Shown here: piece by piece, positions 10,665 through 23,135 of the stretch
Layout of the letters: the number at the start of each line of letters is the position of its first letter
How positions within the stretch are numbered: position 1 is the first letter of the stretch
NCBI GenBank assembly: GCA_047637875.1
Contig: JBLJBH010000038.1
Coordinates: forward strand, 79,700 to 143,699
DNA length: 64,000 nucleotides
Direction: 5' to 3'
From: UBA7396 sp047637875
GTDB lineage: Bacteria > Patescibacteriota > Gracilibacteria > BD1-5 > UBA6164
The notes under the pieces: model-generated
What the model was told of the DNA's origin: nothing
Database searches by the model: none
What the model saw: only the letters and a program-made list of their open reading frames with translations
Translations under genes and position numbers: made by a program

Positions 10665-10704
10665 AAAAGATTAAAAGAAAAATTATTTTTTTAATCTTTT
10701 TTTT
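10665..10704 (+). terminator. Terminator after the pilin gene
   Basis: AAAAGATTAAAAGA pairs with TTTTTAATCTTTT, followed by a run of ten or more T. The preceding 85 bp (10577-10660) is AT-rich with nothing recognisable. Confidence 0.7.
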
Positions 10705-10733
10705 TTGCAAGAAATAAAAAAATATGGTAAGAT
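10705..10733 (+). promoter_or_regulatory. Promoter of the PKD-repeat protein
   Basis: TTGCAA, 17-bp spacer, TAAGAT, 34 bp before the start codon. The -35 box abuts the T-run of the upstream terminator. Confidence 0.55.
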
Positions 10734-10766
10734 TGTGACAGAATATAAATTTTAATTAATATTTTT

Positions 10767-13700
10767 ATGAAAAAGAATATATTTTTAACAGCAATTTTAG
10801 CTTTTACAACTGCTTTTAGTTTTTTAAATGCAAATGCAGCTTTAGAAGACTATACAGTTTTGAGAGATATAGATAAATGAACTTTTAACGAATATAGGTA
10901 TTATATAGTAAAAGATTTTTTCCGTTTAAAGGAACATTTTGAACTAAAATGAGTAGTTAATAAAACTATAGCTGAAAGTATTTTATCAAATGCTAAAAAA
11001 TGATATAATTATCTTCCAGATAGTTTGATAAATCAAAATTATTTCAATGATTTAAAAATAGCTTTAGAAAAATCTGTGGCTTCTCCTAATAGTGAAGTTT
11101 ATTATGAAGATATTGTTAAAAAAATAGATATTTATATAGAAAAAGTGAATATCCAAAAACTTATGTGAAATATTGAAGCCACTCCTATTAGTTGAAATGC
11201 ACCATTAACTACAACATTTAGAGCAAGAGTAACTGACCCAAGTGGAACAATAATTCCTTCAACAAACTATATTTGGTGGTTTGATAATGGATGAATTAAA
11301 AAAGTTGTTTGAAGATGACTTTCAGTTAATTATACATTTAAAGAAGAATGAAATTTTTCTATATTTTTAGATGTAAAATCAAATCATAAAAATAAAGCTT
11401 GATATACTGATGTATTACCTTTTTCAACTAGAAGTGTTATTGAAGTTAAAGAAAAAATAGCTTCAGTTATTATAAATATAAATTCAACTCCACTAAGAGA
11501 ATCTGAAGAAATAAAATTTACTCCAGAAGAAGCAAGTTATTGATTGATATTTGACGCAACAAGTTCAACTCCAACTGGATGAGCAAAATTTAGAAGAACT
11601 GAATGGGATTTTTGAAATGGTATTGTTAGAAAATATGATTGAGACCCAAAAATAGAAAGAGTTGTTTATTCAAAAGAATGAAATTTTCAAGTTATATTAA
11701 AACTTACAACAAATGAATGAAAAACTATTGAAAGAAAATTCATAGTTGCAATTCATAAACCAATTGCAACAATTCAAACAAATAAAGAAGATGGATTTAT
11801 CTGAGAAAAATTTACTTTTTCAGCTAGATCTTCAGTCAATGAAAAAAATTTATCATATACTTGGAATTTAATAGATATAAGTAATGATAAAGTTCTAGCA
11901 ACTAAAAATGGAAGTGTTTTAAGTCATGTTTTTAGTGAAAAATGAAGATATAATATCCAATTAAAAATAAAAGATGCTGCTTGAAATGAAGATACTGATA
12001 CAAAAATTATTTATATAAATTCAAGAGCTCCTTTTGCAGAATTTACTTATTCTGTTCCTGATAAATCAAAACCAAATAGAGTTTTACTTGATTGAACAAA
12101 AAGTTATGACCCAGATTTTAGTGATGATTGAAAACTAAAATATATTTGGACTATAAATTGAGAAATAGTTGAAATTGAATCTATAGATAGTAAATGAGCT
12201 ATAGGGTATTATACATTTGATAGTATATGAGATCATAGTGTGACTTTAGAGGTTGTTGATTTAGATGATATGAATTCTATAAAACAACAAAAAATTAAAA
12301 TTACATCTATCTTATCTGTAGAATTTTTTCCATTTCCTAGAGTTATTCAAAGAAATTGATTTGTAAAATTTGTAGCAACTTCTGATAATGCTAGATTTTA
12401 TGAATGGGATTTTTGAGATGGAAATAAAAAAACTTCAACATCTAATAAAATGGAATATGTTTATGAAAAGAGTTGAACTTTTAATGTAAAATTAACAGTA
12501 AAAGATGCTGATGGAAATATAAATGAAACTACAAAAACTGTTTATGTTTGAGAATCAAATGCACCATTTTCAGTAATTTGAGTTGATTATTGAGCTAGTG
12601 AAGCACCATTTTATGATGCCTGAGCATGTAGTTGATGAGCTTATATAGTTGATAGAGTTAAAACAGTATATTTTAAATGATGAGAAAGTCTAAATCTTGA
12701 TGGTACAACAGTTGGATTATCTTATACTTGGAAAATATGAAATAGTAAATATGTAACAAGTAAAGATACAACTTTTAAATTTGATGAACTTGGATGTTTT
12801 CCAATTAAATTAACTGTAAAAAGTGATAAAACTTGAGCAATACATTCGACTGATACTTGGATAAAAGTAGAAAATTTAAAACCAACTTTAACAAGTTTAA
12901 ATATCGCAGTACAAGATGATAAATTAGATCCAGTTGTTGTTTGAGTTTCTGCTGTTTGAGCTTCTGACCCAGACTGAATTATACAATCATATTTATGGTA
13001 TTATTATACTGATACAGATACTGAACCTCAAGATTTTAGAATAACATCATTACCAAATACAACATTTGTAATTCCAAAAATAACTTGAAATTATTATTTC
13101 GTAGTAGTAATGAGAGATAATAATGATGAGAGATATTCTTCAGAAGAAGCAACATCAAATAAATATTTCATTACTTTAAATGGAGATAATATAAATACTC
13201 CACTAATTGATTTTAAAGTTAATAAAAATAATCTTTATATTTGAGAAGAAGCTATATTTACTGCAAAAGTAAAAAATGTTTTATGACAAGATATTACTTC
13301 AAAATCTGAATTTGCTTGGGATTTTGATGGAGATGGGTTTTATGATAAAGAAACAAATATTTGAGATATAACTCATAAATTTGAAAATTCTTGAAACTTT
13401 TATGCAAAAGTTAGAGTAAAATACAAATGAATGACAAATGTAAGAACTATTGAAATGAATGTAGCAAATATATTAGAACCAAATTTTAAATATATTTCTA
13501 TTTGAGATACTTATATATTTTTCAATACAAGTTCTTGAAAATTTGATAAATCATCTTGGGATATGTGAGATGAAAATAAAGTAGAAAATAAAAATTATTT
13601 TGTTTATACTTATGAAGATGGAAAAAGATTTCATGATGTAGAATTAAAAATATTTGAATGAACAAAAGTTAAAAATAAAACTATTGAAGTTGTAAAAGAT

Positions 13701-15650
13701 TTAAAAAATATGATTTCAGTAAAAAATAATCAATGATTGTATATTGTATCTAATCCTGAGATTATGTCTTGAGCTATATCTTTAGATAATTCTTGAGATA
13801 AAGCTGTTATATATATAAATAAAATTGCTTGAGTTGAAGCATATTGAATTGACTTTGATGTAGAAACAGATAGTGATTTGAATTGAACTAAAGATGATGA
13901 TATTGATAATAAAAATGATCCAAGTTATACTTGAGCTTGAGTTTTAGAAATAGTTTTAAATGATAAAAAAACTCAAAAATCAAGAGTGTTTACACTTGAT
14001 TGAAGTGGACAAATACTTGACTCAAAAGATATTTTGATAAATAAAAATTATGTAAAAGAAGAAGATGTTGATATTGATGCTATAATTTTTAACTGAATTA
14101 CCGAAGGTGAAAAGGAAAAAATTGAAAAGTTGAAATCTTATGTTCAATGATTACCTCAAGAACATAGATTAAAAGCAATGAAATATATTCAAAAATTACA
14201 AGAAGAATGGTTTTATCTAAATGAAAAAACTAAAGTAATACTTGAATTTGAAGCTTTTATTGATAGTTTATGAGTTTCAAATGGAACAGAAATTATTAAT
14301 TTACTTGAATCATTTTTGATTGAATGACAAGAAGATCAATCACTAAAAAACATGGCTTATAATGTTGTTAAAAACCTTATTCCAAAAGAGTTAGTTGAAC
14401 ATGATGAAATAATTTCAAATCTTGATCAGATAAAATCAAACCCTGATAAATTAGAAGAAAATAAGATTTTATGAAAAGAAATTCTTGAAATGATAAAAGA
14501 TACTTCTTTGATTTCAAATGAAGATAAAATTACTATTAAAACACAATTACAAGTATTTATTTATTGAGCTGTAGAAAATATTCCAGTTGATGTAGTACAA
14601 GAAGTAGATAGTTGAGAATCAAATAAAATTATAAGTTTATTTTCATCTATTATAAGTATTATTTGAATATTGTTTGGAGTTGTTATATTTATAATTATAT
14701 GATTTTTCGTTTGGTTTAAAATTTCAAATAAAAACAAAAATCAATGATTACAAGATTTTATAATTGAGAAAACTTCATGAAAAACTGGTGATATATTATG
14801 AGAATTATCTGTAAAAGAAGAAAAAAAAGATGATTTCACTGTAGTTAGACCAGTTAAGCAAGAAGTTAAAGTTGAAACTCCAAAAGTTGTTGAACAATCA
14901 AAAACAGAAGAAAAAGCTGAACTTCCAAAAGAAGAAATACAAACTTTAAAATCTGATGAAAATAAAGTTCCAGATTGGTTAAGATGAGCTATGTGAGAAC
15001 AACAAGAAGAAGTTAAACAAGAAATTGTAGAAACTTCAGAAATTGAACAAAAAGTTCCAGAAGTTAAAGAAATTAAAGAAGAGAAAGTTGAACTTCCAAA
15101 AGAAGAAATATTAGAAGTTGAAACAAAAATAGAAGAAGAAAAAGTCCCAGATTGGCTAAAAGGAGCATTAACTTCTGATGAACAAAAGGTTGAAACTCCA
15201 GAAATTGAACAAAAAGTTTCAGAAGTTCCAGAAATTAAAGAAGAGAAAGTTGAACTTCCAAAAGAAGAAATAGCAGAAGTTGAAACGAAAATAGAAGAAG
15301 AAAAAGTTCCAGATTGGTTAAAAGGAGTTATTACAGAAGAAAAATTAGTTGCAAATGAAGATTTAATTATAAATGAATCTAATGAAAAAGAAATAATTGA
15401 GGAAACTACTCCAAAAAAAACAAAAGCTAAAAAAGCTACAAAACAAGAAGAAGTTAAAGAAGAAGAAAAAGATAAAAAATCTTCAAAATCTAAAAAACTT
15501 TCTTCAAAATCTGAGGAACTTTGGAATGATGGAATGGCTATTCCAGATTGGTTAAAACAACCAACAGAAGATGAAAAAAAAGATAAAAAAGATGATTTTT
15601 GGACTTTAGATAATGCTTTACCAGAAGATGATGATAAAGCTAAAAAATAA
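10767..15650 (+). CDS. Giant PKD-repeat surface protein with cytoplasmic tail repeats
   Basis: A 1,627-residue protein. Residues 1-24 are a signal peptide (MKKNIFLTAILAF...LNANA). Several Ig-like PKD domains follow, recognisable by YEWDFGDGNKKTSTSNKMEY, YTWNLIDIS, FAWDFDGDGFYD and the strand pattern W(N)VKLTVKD. A helical region (about 1100-1270) precedes a transmembrane helix near 1290-1320 (ISLFSSIISIIGILFGVVIF...). The last 300 residues are a Lys/Glu-rich cytoplasmic tail with four copies of (V/I)PDWL(K/R), spaced by EEKVELPKEEI-type segments. It is probably a cell-surface adhesin or stalk with an inward-facing docking tail (inference). Confidence 0.85.
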
Positions 15651-15651
15651 A

Positions 15652-15677
15652 ACTTGGGGGAATCCCCAGGTTTTTTT
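15652..15677 (+). terminator. Terminator after the PKD gene
   Basis: CTTGGGG/CCCCAGG hairpin followed by seven T. Confidence 0.8.
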
Positions 15678-15738
15678 AGTTGATTTATAAAAAATTAAAA
15701 TATAATTAAGAAGTTATTTTATTATTTATTTTGATTAA

Positions 15739-16443
15739 ATGTTAGAAGATATTAATGGAGAAGATTTGAAAAATACTCAATCACAACCAAAAACATTAAG
15801 ACAAGAAATTTTTGATTTCTTAAAAGATTTAATAATTATTGTTGTTGTAGTTTTGGTTGTTAGAACATTTTTAATATTACCTTTTCAAATTAGCTGACAA
15901 TCTATGTATGATAGTTATTATGATAGAGAATTTATAATAGTTGATAGATTTAGTTATTTAACATTTAAAACTCCTAAAAGGTGAGATGTAATTGTTTTTA
16001 ATACTCATATTGATGGAAAAGAATATTTTATAAAAAGAATTATTGGACTTCCTGGAGAAACTCTAAAAATTCAATCTTGAAGTGTATTTGTAAAAGCTGT
16101 TTGAAGTGATGAATTTGTAGAATTAGATGAAAAATATTTATCAACTACAAACTATAAATCTACTTATGTTAGATGAGATGATAGTGAAAATATTTATACA
16201 ATTCCTGAAAATAGTTATTTTGTAATGTGAGATAATAGAAATGCTTCTACTGATTCAAGAGCTTGTTTTTCAAGTTGTTCTTTTGGAGATAAATCAAATT
16301 TTATAGTTAAAAAAGATATTACTGGGAAAGTTTTACTGGATTTGTGATATTTTAACTTTAAATCATTTTCTTTTAATCAACCAAATTTATGAATTGATAC
16401 AAAACCAAGATGGTTTTCTTCTCCTTCAAGTTATGAATACTAA
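15739..16443 (+). CDS. lepB: Signal peptidase I
   Basis: Membrane serine/lysine protease removing signal peptides. 234 residues. The N-terminal helix (about 29-47, LKDLIIIVVVVLVVRTFLIL) is followed by box B with the nucleophile Ser55 (ISGQSMYDSYY), box D with the general base Lys99 (EYFIKRIIGLPGETL) and box E (VMGDNRNASTDSRA). A small Cys insertion (ACFSSCSFGDKS) follows box E. It is the natural processor for the many signal-peptide proteins in this window and lies directly upstream of truB on the same strand. Confidence 0.96.
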
Positions 16444-16485
16444 GCTAAAAGATTTCTTTTAGCTTTTAATTTCTTAGATTTTTAT

Positions 16486-17355
16486 ATGAACTCTTTTTAT
16501 CTGATTGATAAACCTATTTGAATAACAAGTTTTGATGTTTTAAGAAAACTCAAAAAAATACTTGGTATAAAAAAAATGTGACATACTTGAACTTTAGATC
16601 CTTTGGCTACCGGACTTTTACTTGTAGCTATTTGAGATTATACAAAACTTATTCCTTATTTTGAAAAAGATACAAAAGAGTATGAATTTAAAATTGCTTT
16701 AAACTGAACAACTCCAAGTTTTGATAGTGAAACAGAAGTAAGTTTTTTGTCTGAAGAAAAACAAAAATATTTTAAAGAAAATTTAGATAAAAATTTTATA
16801 CAAGATATTTTACAAAAAAAATTTTCTTGAACTATCATGCAAATGCCTCCAAAATATTCTGCTTTAAAAATTGGGTGAAAAAAAGCTTTAGATATGGTTA
16901 GAGCTTGAGAAGATTTTGAGCTAAAATCAAGAGAAGTGACTATTTTTAATATAGAGATTTTATCTTTTGATTATCCTGAATTACACTTAAAAGCAAAAGT
17001 AACTGCAGGAACTTATATAAGAAGTATTGCTAAAGATTTGTGAGAAATACTTTGAACTTGAGGATATATAACTTTTTTAAGAAGAACTCAAATCTGAAAT
17101 TTGGGACTTGAGTATGCGCAAATTTTAGATAATTTTGAAAGCAAAAAAAGTCTCAAAGATGAATTGTTATTTCCTCAAGAAAGATTTATAAAATTAAGCG
17201 AATGAGATCTAAAAGATATAAATAATGGAAAAATTATAAAAAATAATTATTCTTCACTAAAAAATGAGGGAGAATATTTTGTAAAAAATGATGAAAAAAT
17301 AACAAATATAGTGAAGATAAATGGCTTAGATATGGTACCAGTAAGAAAAATATAA
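16486..17355 (+). CDS. truB: tRNA pseudouridine-55 synthase
   Basis: Converts U55 of the tRNA T-loop to pseudouridine. 289 residues. Motifs: FYLIDKPIGITSFDVL, KKMGHTGTLDPLATGLLLVA with catalytic Asp in GTLDP, IMQMPPKYSALKIGGKKA and TAGTYIRSIAKDLGEIL. The catalytic-loop glycines are TGA. It is 42 bp downstream of lepB and is followed by tRNA-Lys. Confidence 0.96.
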
Positions 17356-17421
17356 AAAAGTCAAAAAAAAATTTGCATTATTAAAAATTTTTTATAAAAT
17401 GCTTGGGCTTTGTTAACTTAT

Positions 17422-17497
17422 GGGTTAGTAGCTCAGCCGGTAGAGCAGCGCCCTTTTAAGGCGAAGGTCGCGGGTTCGAATCCCGCCTGACCCACCA
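17422..17497 (+). tRNA. tRNA-Lys (UUU), attachment target of element A
   Basis: Acceptor stem GGGTTAG/CTGACCC, discriminator A, encoded CCA, and anticodon loop CTTTTAA giving UUU. Its terminal ACCA forms the first part of the ACCATT core at the left end of element A. The terminator hairpin that probably once followed it now lies at 29,969-30,000, on the far side of the element. Confidence 0.95.
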
Positions 17498-17530
17498 TTA
17501 AATCCAAAGCGTTAACCAAATATAAAGTTT
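17494..17530 (+). promoter_or_regulatory. Left attachment half-site of element A
   Basis: ACCATT (17,494-17,499) followed by the inner arm AGCGTTAACCAAA (about 17,507-17,519). The arm is the near-exact inverse of TTTGGTTAATGCT in the recombinase 3' end. The element B equivalent is 37,193-37,218. Confidence 0.8.
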
Positions 17531-17601
17531 TTTATATAACGCTGTATAAACAAAGCAATAAGAAAAAGAAGTAATTCAAATGAGTTACTTCTTTTTTGTA
17601 A

Positions 17602-18060
17602 TTATATCTTCAATGCAATGACCACTCAATCTCTCTTAAATAACCCCCTAAAAGTTACATAATCAGTTAAATCAATCTCTTTATCACTATATATAGATAT
17701 AAAATCATTTTTTACTTCTCAATTATCAACATAATTAGGAAAAAAGAAAAATCAAAATCTTCTAGACTTATCATTACCAAGATATAATAATCATTCCGTT
17801 ATGTAAGTCTCTCTATTTGTTTGTAATTTAGATATATAATCAGGATTTTCCAAATCTAAATTGAAATCTATTTTAGATAATTTTACAATTTCAAAATCAA
17901 ATCAATCTAGGTATAGCTTTTTTGAAAAAACTTCTTCAAGTCAGTTTCTTAGAATAAAATCTTGGAAATAATCGTAAGAGAATACAATCTTTATTTTCTT
18001 GTTATCCCTTAAAAAGTAATTCTCTGTTACTTCTTTAATATTAAAGTTTTTCTTACTCAT
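17602..18060 (-). CDS. Conserved element protein, 152 residues (copy A)
   Basis: Starts MSKKNFNIKEVTENYFLRDN; the middle is LYLDGFDFEIVKLSKIDFNL and SRRFGFFFFPNYVDNGEVK; it ends FRGLFKRDGVVIALKI. It is soluble and aromatic-rich, with no recognised domain. The element B homologue (37,302-37,760) has the same length. The Gly near the C-terminus is TGA here (17,626-17,628) and GGC in B (37,326-37,328), a direct proof of the code. Placed just inside the left end and downstream of the replication gene, it may assist replication or maintenance (inference). Confidence 0.8.
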
Positions 18061-18248
18061 AAATAAAAAATTAATAAATAAAATGTAGATATCTACTTTT
18101 ATAAACACACTAATATTTATTACTTATAAAATTTATGACTCAAATGATTGTAAAAATAGATAAATTTATAGTGATACCCATTACCATCATACTAAGTAAC
18201 TACTCTTCCATTACTTAGATGTTTTTTTAACTTTTAAAAATTCTTTAT

Positions 18249-18306
18249 TAATGCTGAAATCTAAGGTGTCTGTGTAGGCACTTTTTTAGATTTCGAGCAT
18301 TTTTGT
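18249..18306 (-). promoter_or_regulatory. Conserved long hairpin downstream of the replication gene (A)
   Basis: AATGCTGAAATCTAA pairs with TTAGATTTCGAGCATT around an inner hairpin (GTGTCTGTGTAGGCAC). It is conserved in element B at 37,955-38,009 with changes mostly in loops. It could be a terminator, RNA-processing site or copy-control RNA. The 190 bp between it and 18,060 is AT-rich with a smaller CTAAGTAA/TTACTTAG inverted repeat. Confidence 0.6.
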
Positions 18307-18308
18307 AG

Positions 18309-20084
18309 TTATTTTTTTAGATTTTCTTTTTTTAATACAACCCTATCTTTTTCGAATTCTAAGCTGAAATACTTTTTTGTATATTTTTCAATTTTTTTAA
18401 ATTTATCCTTAATATTTGCTTTTATATCTCTTATGTATTTTTCATTGTATGTAAGATTTAATGAATTATATACCTCTCTATAACTAATATCTTTTTTATT
18501 TAGTATCTTTTTTATTAAAAATAACATTAATAATCAAGCTAATTTTTCCTCATACGAAAGTAGCTCTCTAGGGATATATGAAGGAATACTAATTAACTTG
18601 TGACTTAGTGTATTCATTCATTGTAACACTTTAATACTACAGTTTGTTTTTTCCTCCTTAAAATCATTTATTAAGTAAATTCTTGATAATAATGCATTAT
18701 CATAATTATCTTCTTTTTTATCTTTTTTAAAATCGGTTACTAAGACATATAAGCACTTCATAATTTTAATATATTTTAAATACTCATCTTTCTTTGTATA
18801 ACTATTGCTTCTTAATTGTTTAGAATTTGAGAAAATATCAGAAAAACTAAGATTTTCTATATGAATACTTTTTTGAAAATCTCTATCATAATGACTTAAA
18901 ATATTTAATAATATGAAAATGATTTTGTATCATAATTTTCACTCATTCAAAATATGAGTTTTTTCTATAATATCTTTATAATTTTCTCAAAATTCTTGTC
19001 TCATTTTATTTTCATCAATTTTGAAATTTCAGTTAAGTATTACTAATATTATAAACCTAGATAAGATAATATTCTTTTCTTTACTTACAGCAGATATTTT
19101 AAAATTCTTATATATAAACTCTCTTAGTTTATCATAATCTCATTCGAAATGGTTTAATATTATTTGATATAAATCTATTTTTCCACTATTACCGTGTTCT
19201 TTTAGGCAAAATCTTCACAATTCTTTATCAAACCATATTTTTATGGAATTATTTGGAACATATTTTTTTAAACTCTCAGAATATAACATTACACAGCCTG
19301 TATTTTTATCATATATATCAAGTAAATTTGTTATCTCATAAGGACAAAGGTTATTAATTGAATATCTATATTCAGCATTTATTTCTTTTCTATTTTCAAA
19401 AACTTTATCTGAATATTCAACCGTTCTTTTATTATTCGTAAATTTATTATAAAAATCGTGTAAATCTTGAACATTATATTTACAATGTTGATTAACTTTT
19501 TCAATCACAATTATATTTTTTTCGGGACTATCATACTTATTACTATAATCCCTTGAACCTATAACTTTCAATAATCAAATTTTCCGTTCAAAAGCATTAT
19601 CTCATAATAATTCATCACTTAATTTTTTATAAATTCCATCAATGACAACTCTATATTTTTTATATTCAGTTATTTGAGCTAAATTAAAATAGAGATGATA
19701 ACCTCAAGTCGATTTTACTATTATGTGAGGAATAATTCAGTAATTCTTTTTTAATAATCTAAGCCTTGTATAAAACTCAGTTTTATTTTTACATTTCTTA
19801 GTATCCCCAATATCCACATCTATCGCAATGGTTGTTAATCCTACTAAATTTTCTTTTTTTACTACATTATTATTATAAATATGTAATACATAGTTATAAT
19901 TCAATCCAGGAGTTTGAATATATCAACTTTTTAGTGGAAATAAACTAAAACTATCTGCCTTGGTGTTTTTCTTATTTTTAGGGGCTAAATTCCTAACTAA
20001 AATTTCTCTTCCAAGTAAAATATCGTGTATAATATCAAAATTATCTTGATATTCATATTTAATCTTACCATCTAATTGTATCAT
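18309..20084 (-). CDS. Archaeo-eukaryotic primase-type replication protein (copy A)
   Basis: A 591-residue protein with the three PrimPol (AEP) motifs: TTIAIDVDIGD (metal-binding Asp89/Asp91), STGGYHLYF (His130) and KVIGSRDYS (Asp179). A helical region and a basic C-terminal domain (ILNKKDISYREVYNSLNLTY...) that could bind DNA follow. Proteins of this kind prime and replicate plasmids and integrative elements. Start ATG 20,084 (MIQLDGKIKY) is chosen because upstream sequence in element B is shifted by two bases and cannot encode an extension. The B homologue is exactly the same length. Confidence 0.8.
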
Positions 20085-20154
20085 ATATATTGTTAAAAAA
20101 TAAAATATATACAATACACACATTTTGATAGGTAAGCCAAAAAACACTGAGAAA

Positions 20155-20185
20155 AGTAGTATTACAATAATACTACTTTTGAATT
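20155..20185. promoter_or_regulatory. Palindromic operator/iteron-like site upstream of the replication gene
   Basis: AAAAGTAGTATTACAA and ATAATACTACTTTT form an inverted repeat. It is related to GTAATATTAATGTAATACTA at 24,570 (A) and at 39,859 and 40,077 (B). Probably bound by an element-encoded regulator or by the replication protein. Confidence 0.55.
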
Positions 20186-20194
20186 TTTGACATT

Positions 20195-20221
20195 AAAAAA
20201 GACCTATTACTTAGGTCTTTA
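20195..20221 (-). terminator. Terminator of the 20,244-24,285 operon
   Basis: AAAGACCTA/TAGGTCTTT hairpin with a T-run on the minus strand. Confidence 0.7.
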
Positions 20222-20243
20222 AAATTTCGGAATAAAAATATCT

Positions 20244-22214
20244 TTATTTAAGGATACTATCTTTTAAAATGTTTTTATCTATGAGGAAAAGTTCTAGGTC
20301 ATCTCTTCATTCTCTTTTTCAAGAATAAAGAAGTTTGTCTTTTTCAAATAAATAAAAGTTATTTTCTGTATCAACAAGTAAAATATAATCATTAAAAACA
20401 TTAAATTCTGAGACTATAATATCTTTTCAATCTTTATTTTTTAAATTGAGTTTTTCAAAAATTTTTACTCAATCTTTTTCAACTATTTTTCAAAAGTCTC
20501 AGCTATATCAGACTCATTCAAGAATATATCAGTCTTTATATCATAATATTTGTTTTCAAGTACAATATTGTTTTTCTACTTTAGATTGAATGATTTCATA
20601 CAAACAATTTTCATTTTTATCATTAATGAGAGCAAATAAATTTACATTTTCATTGTACCATAATATTTCATTGAAATTATCTGATACTTTTTCTCCAGAA
20701 ATACTATTTTTAAAATATACTCAAGTTGGAGTTTGTTCAATAGAAAAAGCATATTCTTTAAATGTGGAGTAATAAACTCAATAATTATAATTTATTTTTG
20801 TTGTTATATCGTTATTGAATAATTTTATATTTTTCAATCATTTTATTCAATTAGCAACATTTTCTCATTTAGTTAGTTTTGAATAATTATTTTCTAAATC
20901 ATATTTTCATTTTTGTTCAAAATCTTTTGAGATATAAATATTTGCTTTTTTATCCGTTATTTCATTTCATTGAGTATCATAAATTTTAAACTCATTAATA
21001 TATTTAGGTTTACAATTTCATAAAATACATATTCATTCATATTTATATATTCAGAAATTTATTTTATAGGTAAGATTTCAGTTATATTCTCATATTCAAT
21101 CTAATCTGATGTAATTATAATTAACATCTTTTTGCTTTAATGACTCTAAATCAAATGGAAGTTTTATTATTTGTTCTTTTCATATTTTAAGGTCTTTTTT
21201 CTTTTCTTTTATTCCTGTATCTACTATCATTCCCAATACATCAACTTTTCCATCAGTTTCATATTCATTTATATCTAAATCATAGCTGATATATCAATCC
21301 CAATGAAATATAAATAATTTATTATTCTTTATTCACATATTTATTTGATAGCCAAAACCATCTTCTGTTCAAGGTAGACTAACTAAGTTTCATTTATCAA
21401 GATAATAGAGGTAATATTTATTATTACTTGTTTTAATCATATAAAAATTTAAATCAAATCACTCATACTGAGTTTTATATTCATATATATCCTCAAAACC
21501 ATTTTTTAGTATTGGTTTTAAACTGTCTGAGTATAACATTTTTGTATATGTAGTATTATCACTTCTATTAGGATTTCTTGTTACTGTTTTTTTAGTAATT
21601 ATAGGGTGTCCTAAACTAGTAAATCAAAAAATTTCTTCATTTCATTCATCTAAAATATACGGAGTATCCATATAAAAAGGAAATTTAACTATTTTATTGG
21701 TTCCTGAGCTTCAATATTTATAGGTTGATAGATATAAATTACCATTTTTTATAATATATTTCAGATAGTTTTCTTTATCATCAATTTTATAGTATTTTCA
21801 TTGATAATTCATACTTCTATCATAAAAATAGTTGTAAATTCCATCACTGAAAACTATATAATTTGGAGATTTATATTTTTCACTTAATTGTTGTTCAGTA
21901 TATAGAGAATATACTTCCTTTAAATCTTTTACTTTTTCTCAATTTAAGCTAAAAATTCAATATCCAACTTCTCCAGTTACTACATTTGCTTCAGTGGTAT
22001 GAATTATATATTGAGTATTTTTATCATCATCTTTTTTAGTTTCTTTTTTCACTTCTTTTTCAACTTTTACTTTCTCTTGTTTTACTGGAGTTCCATCAAT
22101 ATTTACCGTAGTTGTTTTTGTTTCTATCGTTGAATTTGATAGTATATAATATACTCATAGAACAAAGATTACAAATAATCAGATTATTCCATATATAATA
22201 ATATTTTTTTTCAT
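20244..22214 (-). CDS. Large membrane-anchored extracellular protein, unrecognised
   Basis: A 656-residue protein with an N-terminal hydrophobic helix (IIIYGIIGLFVIFVLGVYYI) and no lipobox, then a Lys/Thr/Glu linker (TTTVNIDGTPVKQEKVKVEK). The long C-terminal region is Tyr/Trp/Asp-rich with repeating strand motifs (YNYFYDRSMNYQGKYY, KYYLYYLDKGNLVSLPG, KDGYILEGVGYSGDF). This suggests a beta-propeller or WG-like repeat surface protein. Last gene of a four-gene operon preceded by structured RNA copy 2. No family assigned. Confidence 0.7.
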
Positions 22215-22282
22215 TTTTAAATTTTTTTATGTTGTAATATAACGAAAAACTCCATTTTATGGAGTTTTTCAAAAAAAGATAA

Positions 22283-23107
22283 TTATTTTATATCTTTCAA
22301 TTTTTTTGCATCATCTTGACCAATTCCACATCATCAAATTTTATCACAAAGACCATTTATCATTTCATCTATATTTGTTTGAATAGTATATAATTTTCTT
22401 AATTTATATTCGTTTGTAATTTTTCAAGTTGCTAATGCTTCATCAATCTTGTATCTGAATTTAATCCATTCATTGTAAAATTCTCCAAAAGTTTTATCAG
22501 TTTTTTGGGCTTTTGCTAGAACTTTTTTAAAGTATTTATCATATGTTAAATAATCCTTGTAATTATCGTATCATTTTACTTTTTTTACAATATCAGCACT
22601 TACTCCGTCTAATTTTTTCCAGTCCACATTAGTTTCTTTACTTTTTTCAGTATTATATTCTTTCGTTAATTCAAGGTATGTTTTTTCATTAGGAATTGAG
22701 TCATAAGCTTTTTGAATTGTTCACTCTTTTAATAATAATCAAGTATTAGTTTCAACTCAATCTAGTAATATCTTTGATATCTTTTTATTGGCAATAGAGT
22801 CGAAATTATCGTTTTGGTATCAAAAAGTTAATTTTTCTCCACCCTCAAAAAATATATCAAGATTAGTAAAAGAAGAGTAATATCAACTATCTTCGCTAGA
22901 TTTTTCAATTTTTTTATCAAAAAATACTATATGGTCTATTTTAGATATAACAGGAGTAACTTTTAGATATTGGTCATATCAAAACTTACTTTTTCAGACT
23001 AAAATAAGTTTCATTTTTTGATTGGTTTTTATATCCGTATTGTCAGCATTAACTACATTACATAAAGAAAATAATGTAAGAGTTATTAATAGTATTATTT
23101 TTTTCAT
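22283..23107 (-). CDS. Secreted protein, 274 residues, unrecognised
   Basis: Signal peptide MKKIILLITLTLFSLCNVVNA (likely cleavage after NA). The mature part is Lys-rich and soluble, with IKTNQKMKLILVGKSKFGYD early and a CDKIGGCGIGQDDAKKLKDI end that could form a disulfide. Operon position three. Function unknown; export follows from the signal peptide. Confidence 0.75.
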
Positions 23108-23135
23108 ATTGTAAAAATTAAATTATAAAATGGTT

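Noticed and set aside
10767..15650. Apparent string of pseudogene fragments broken by TGA
   Set aside because: All TGA sites read as glycine restore one continuous PKD-repeat protein; the stops are an artefact of the standard code.
17494..20084. Prophage
   Set aside because: No capsid, terminase, portal or tail genes; the content fits a plasmid-like integrative element.
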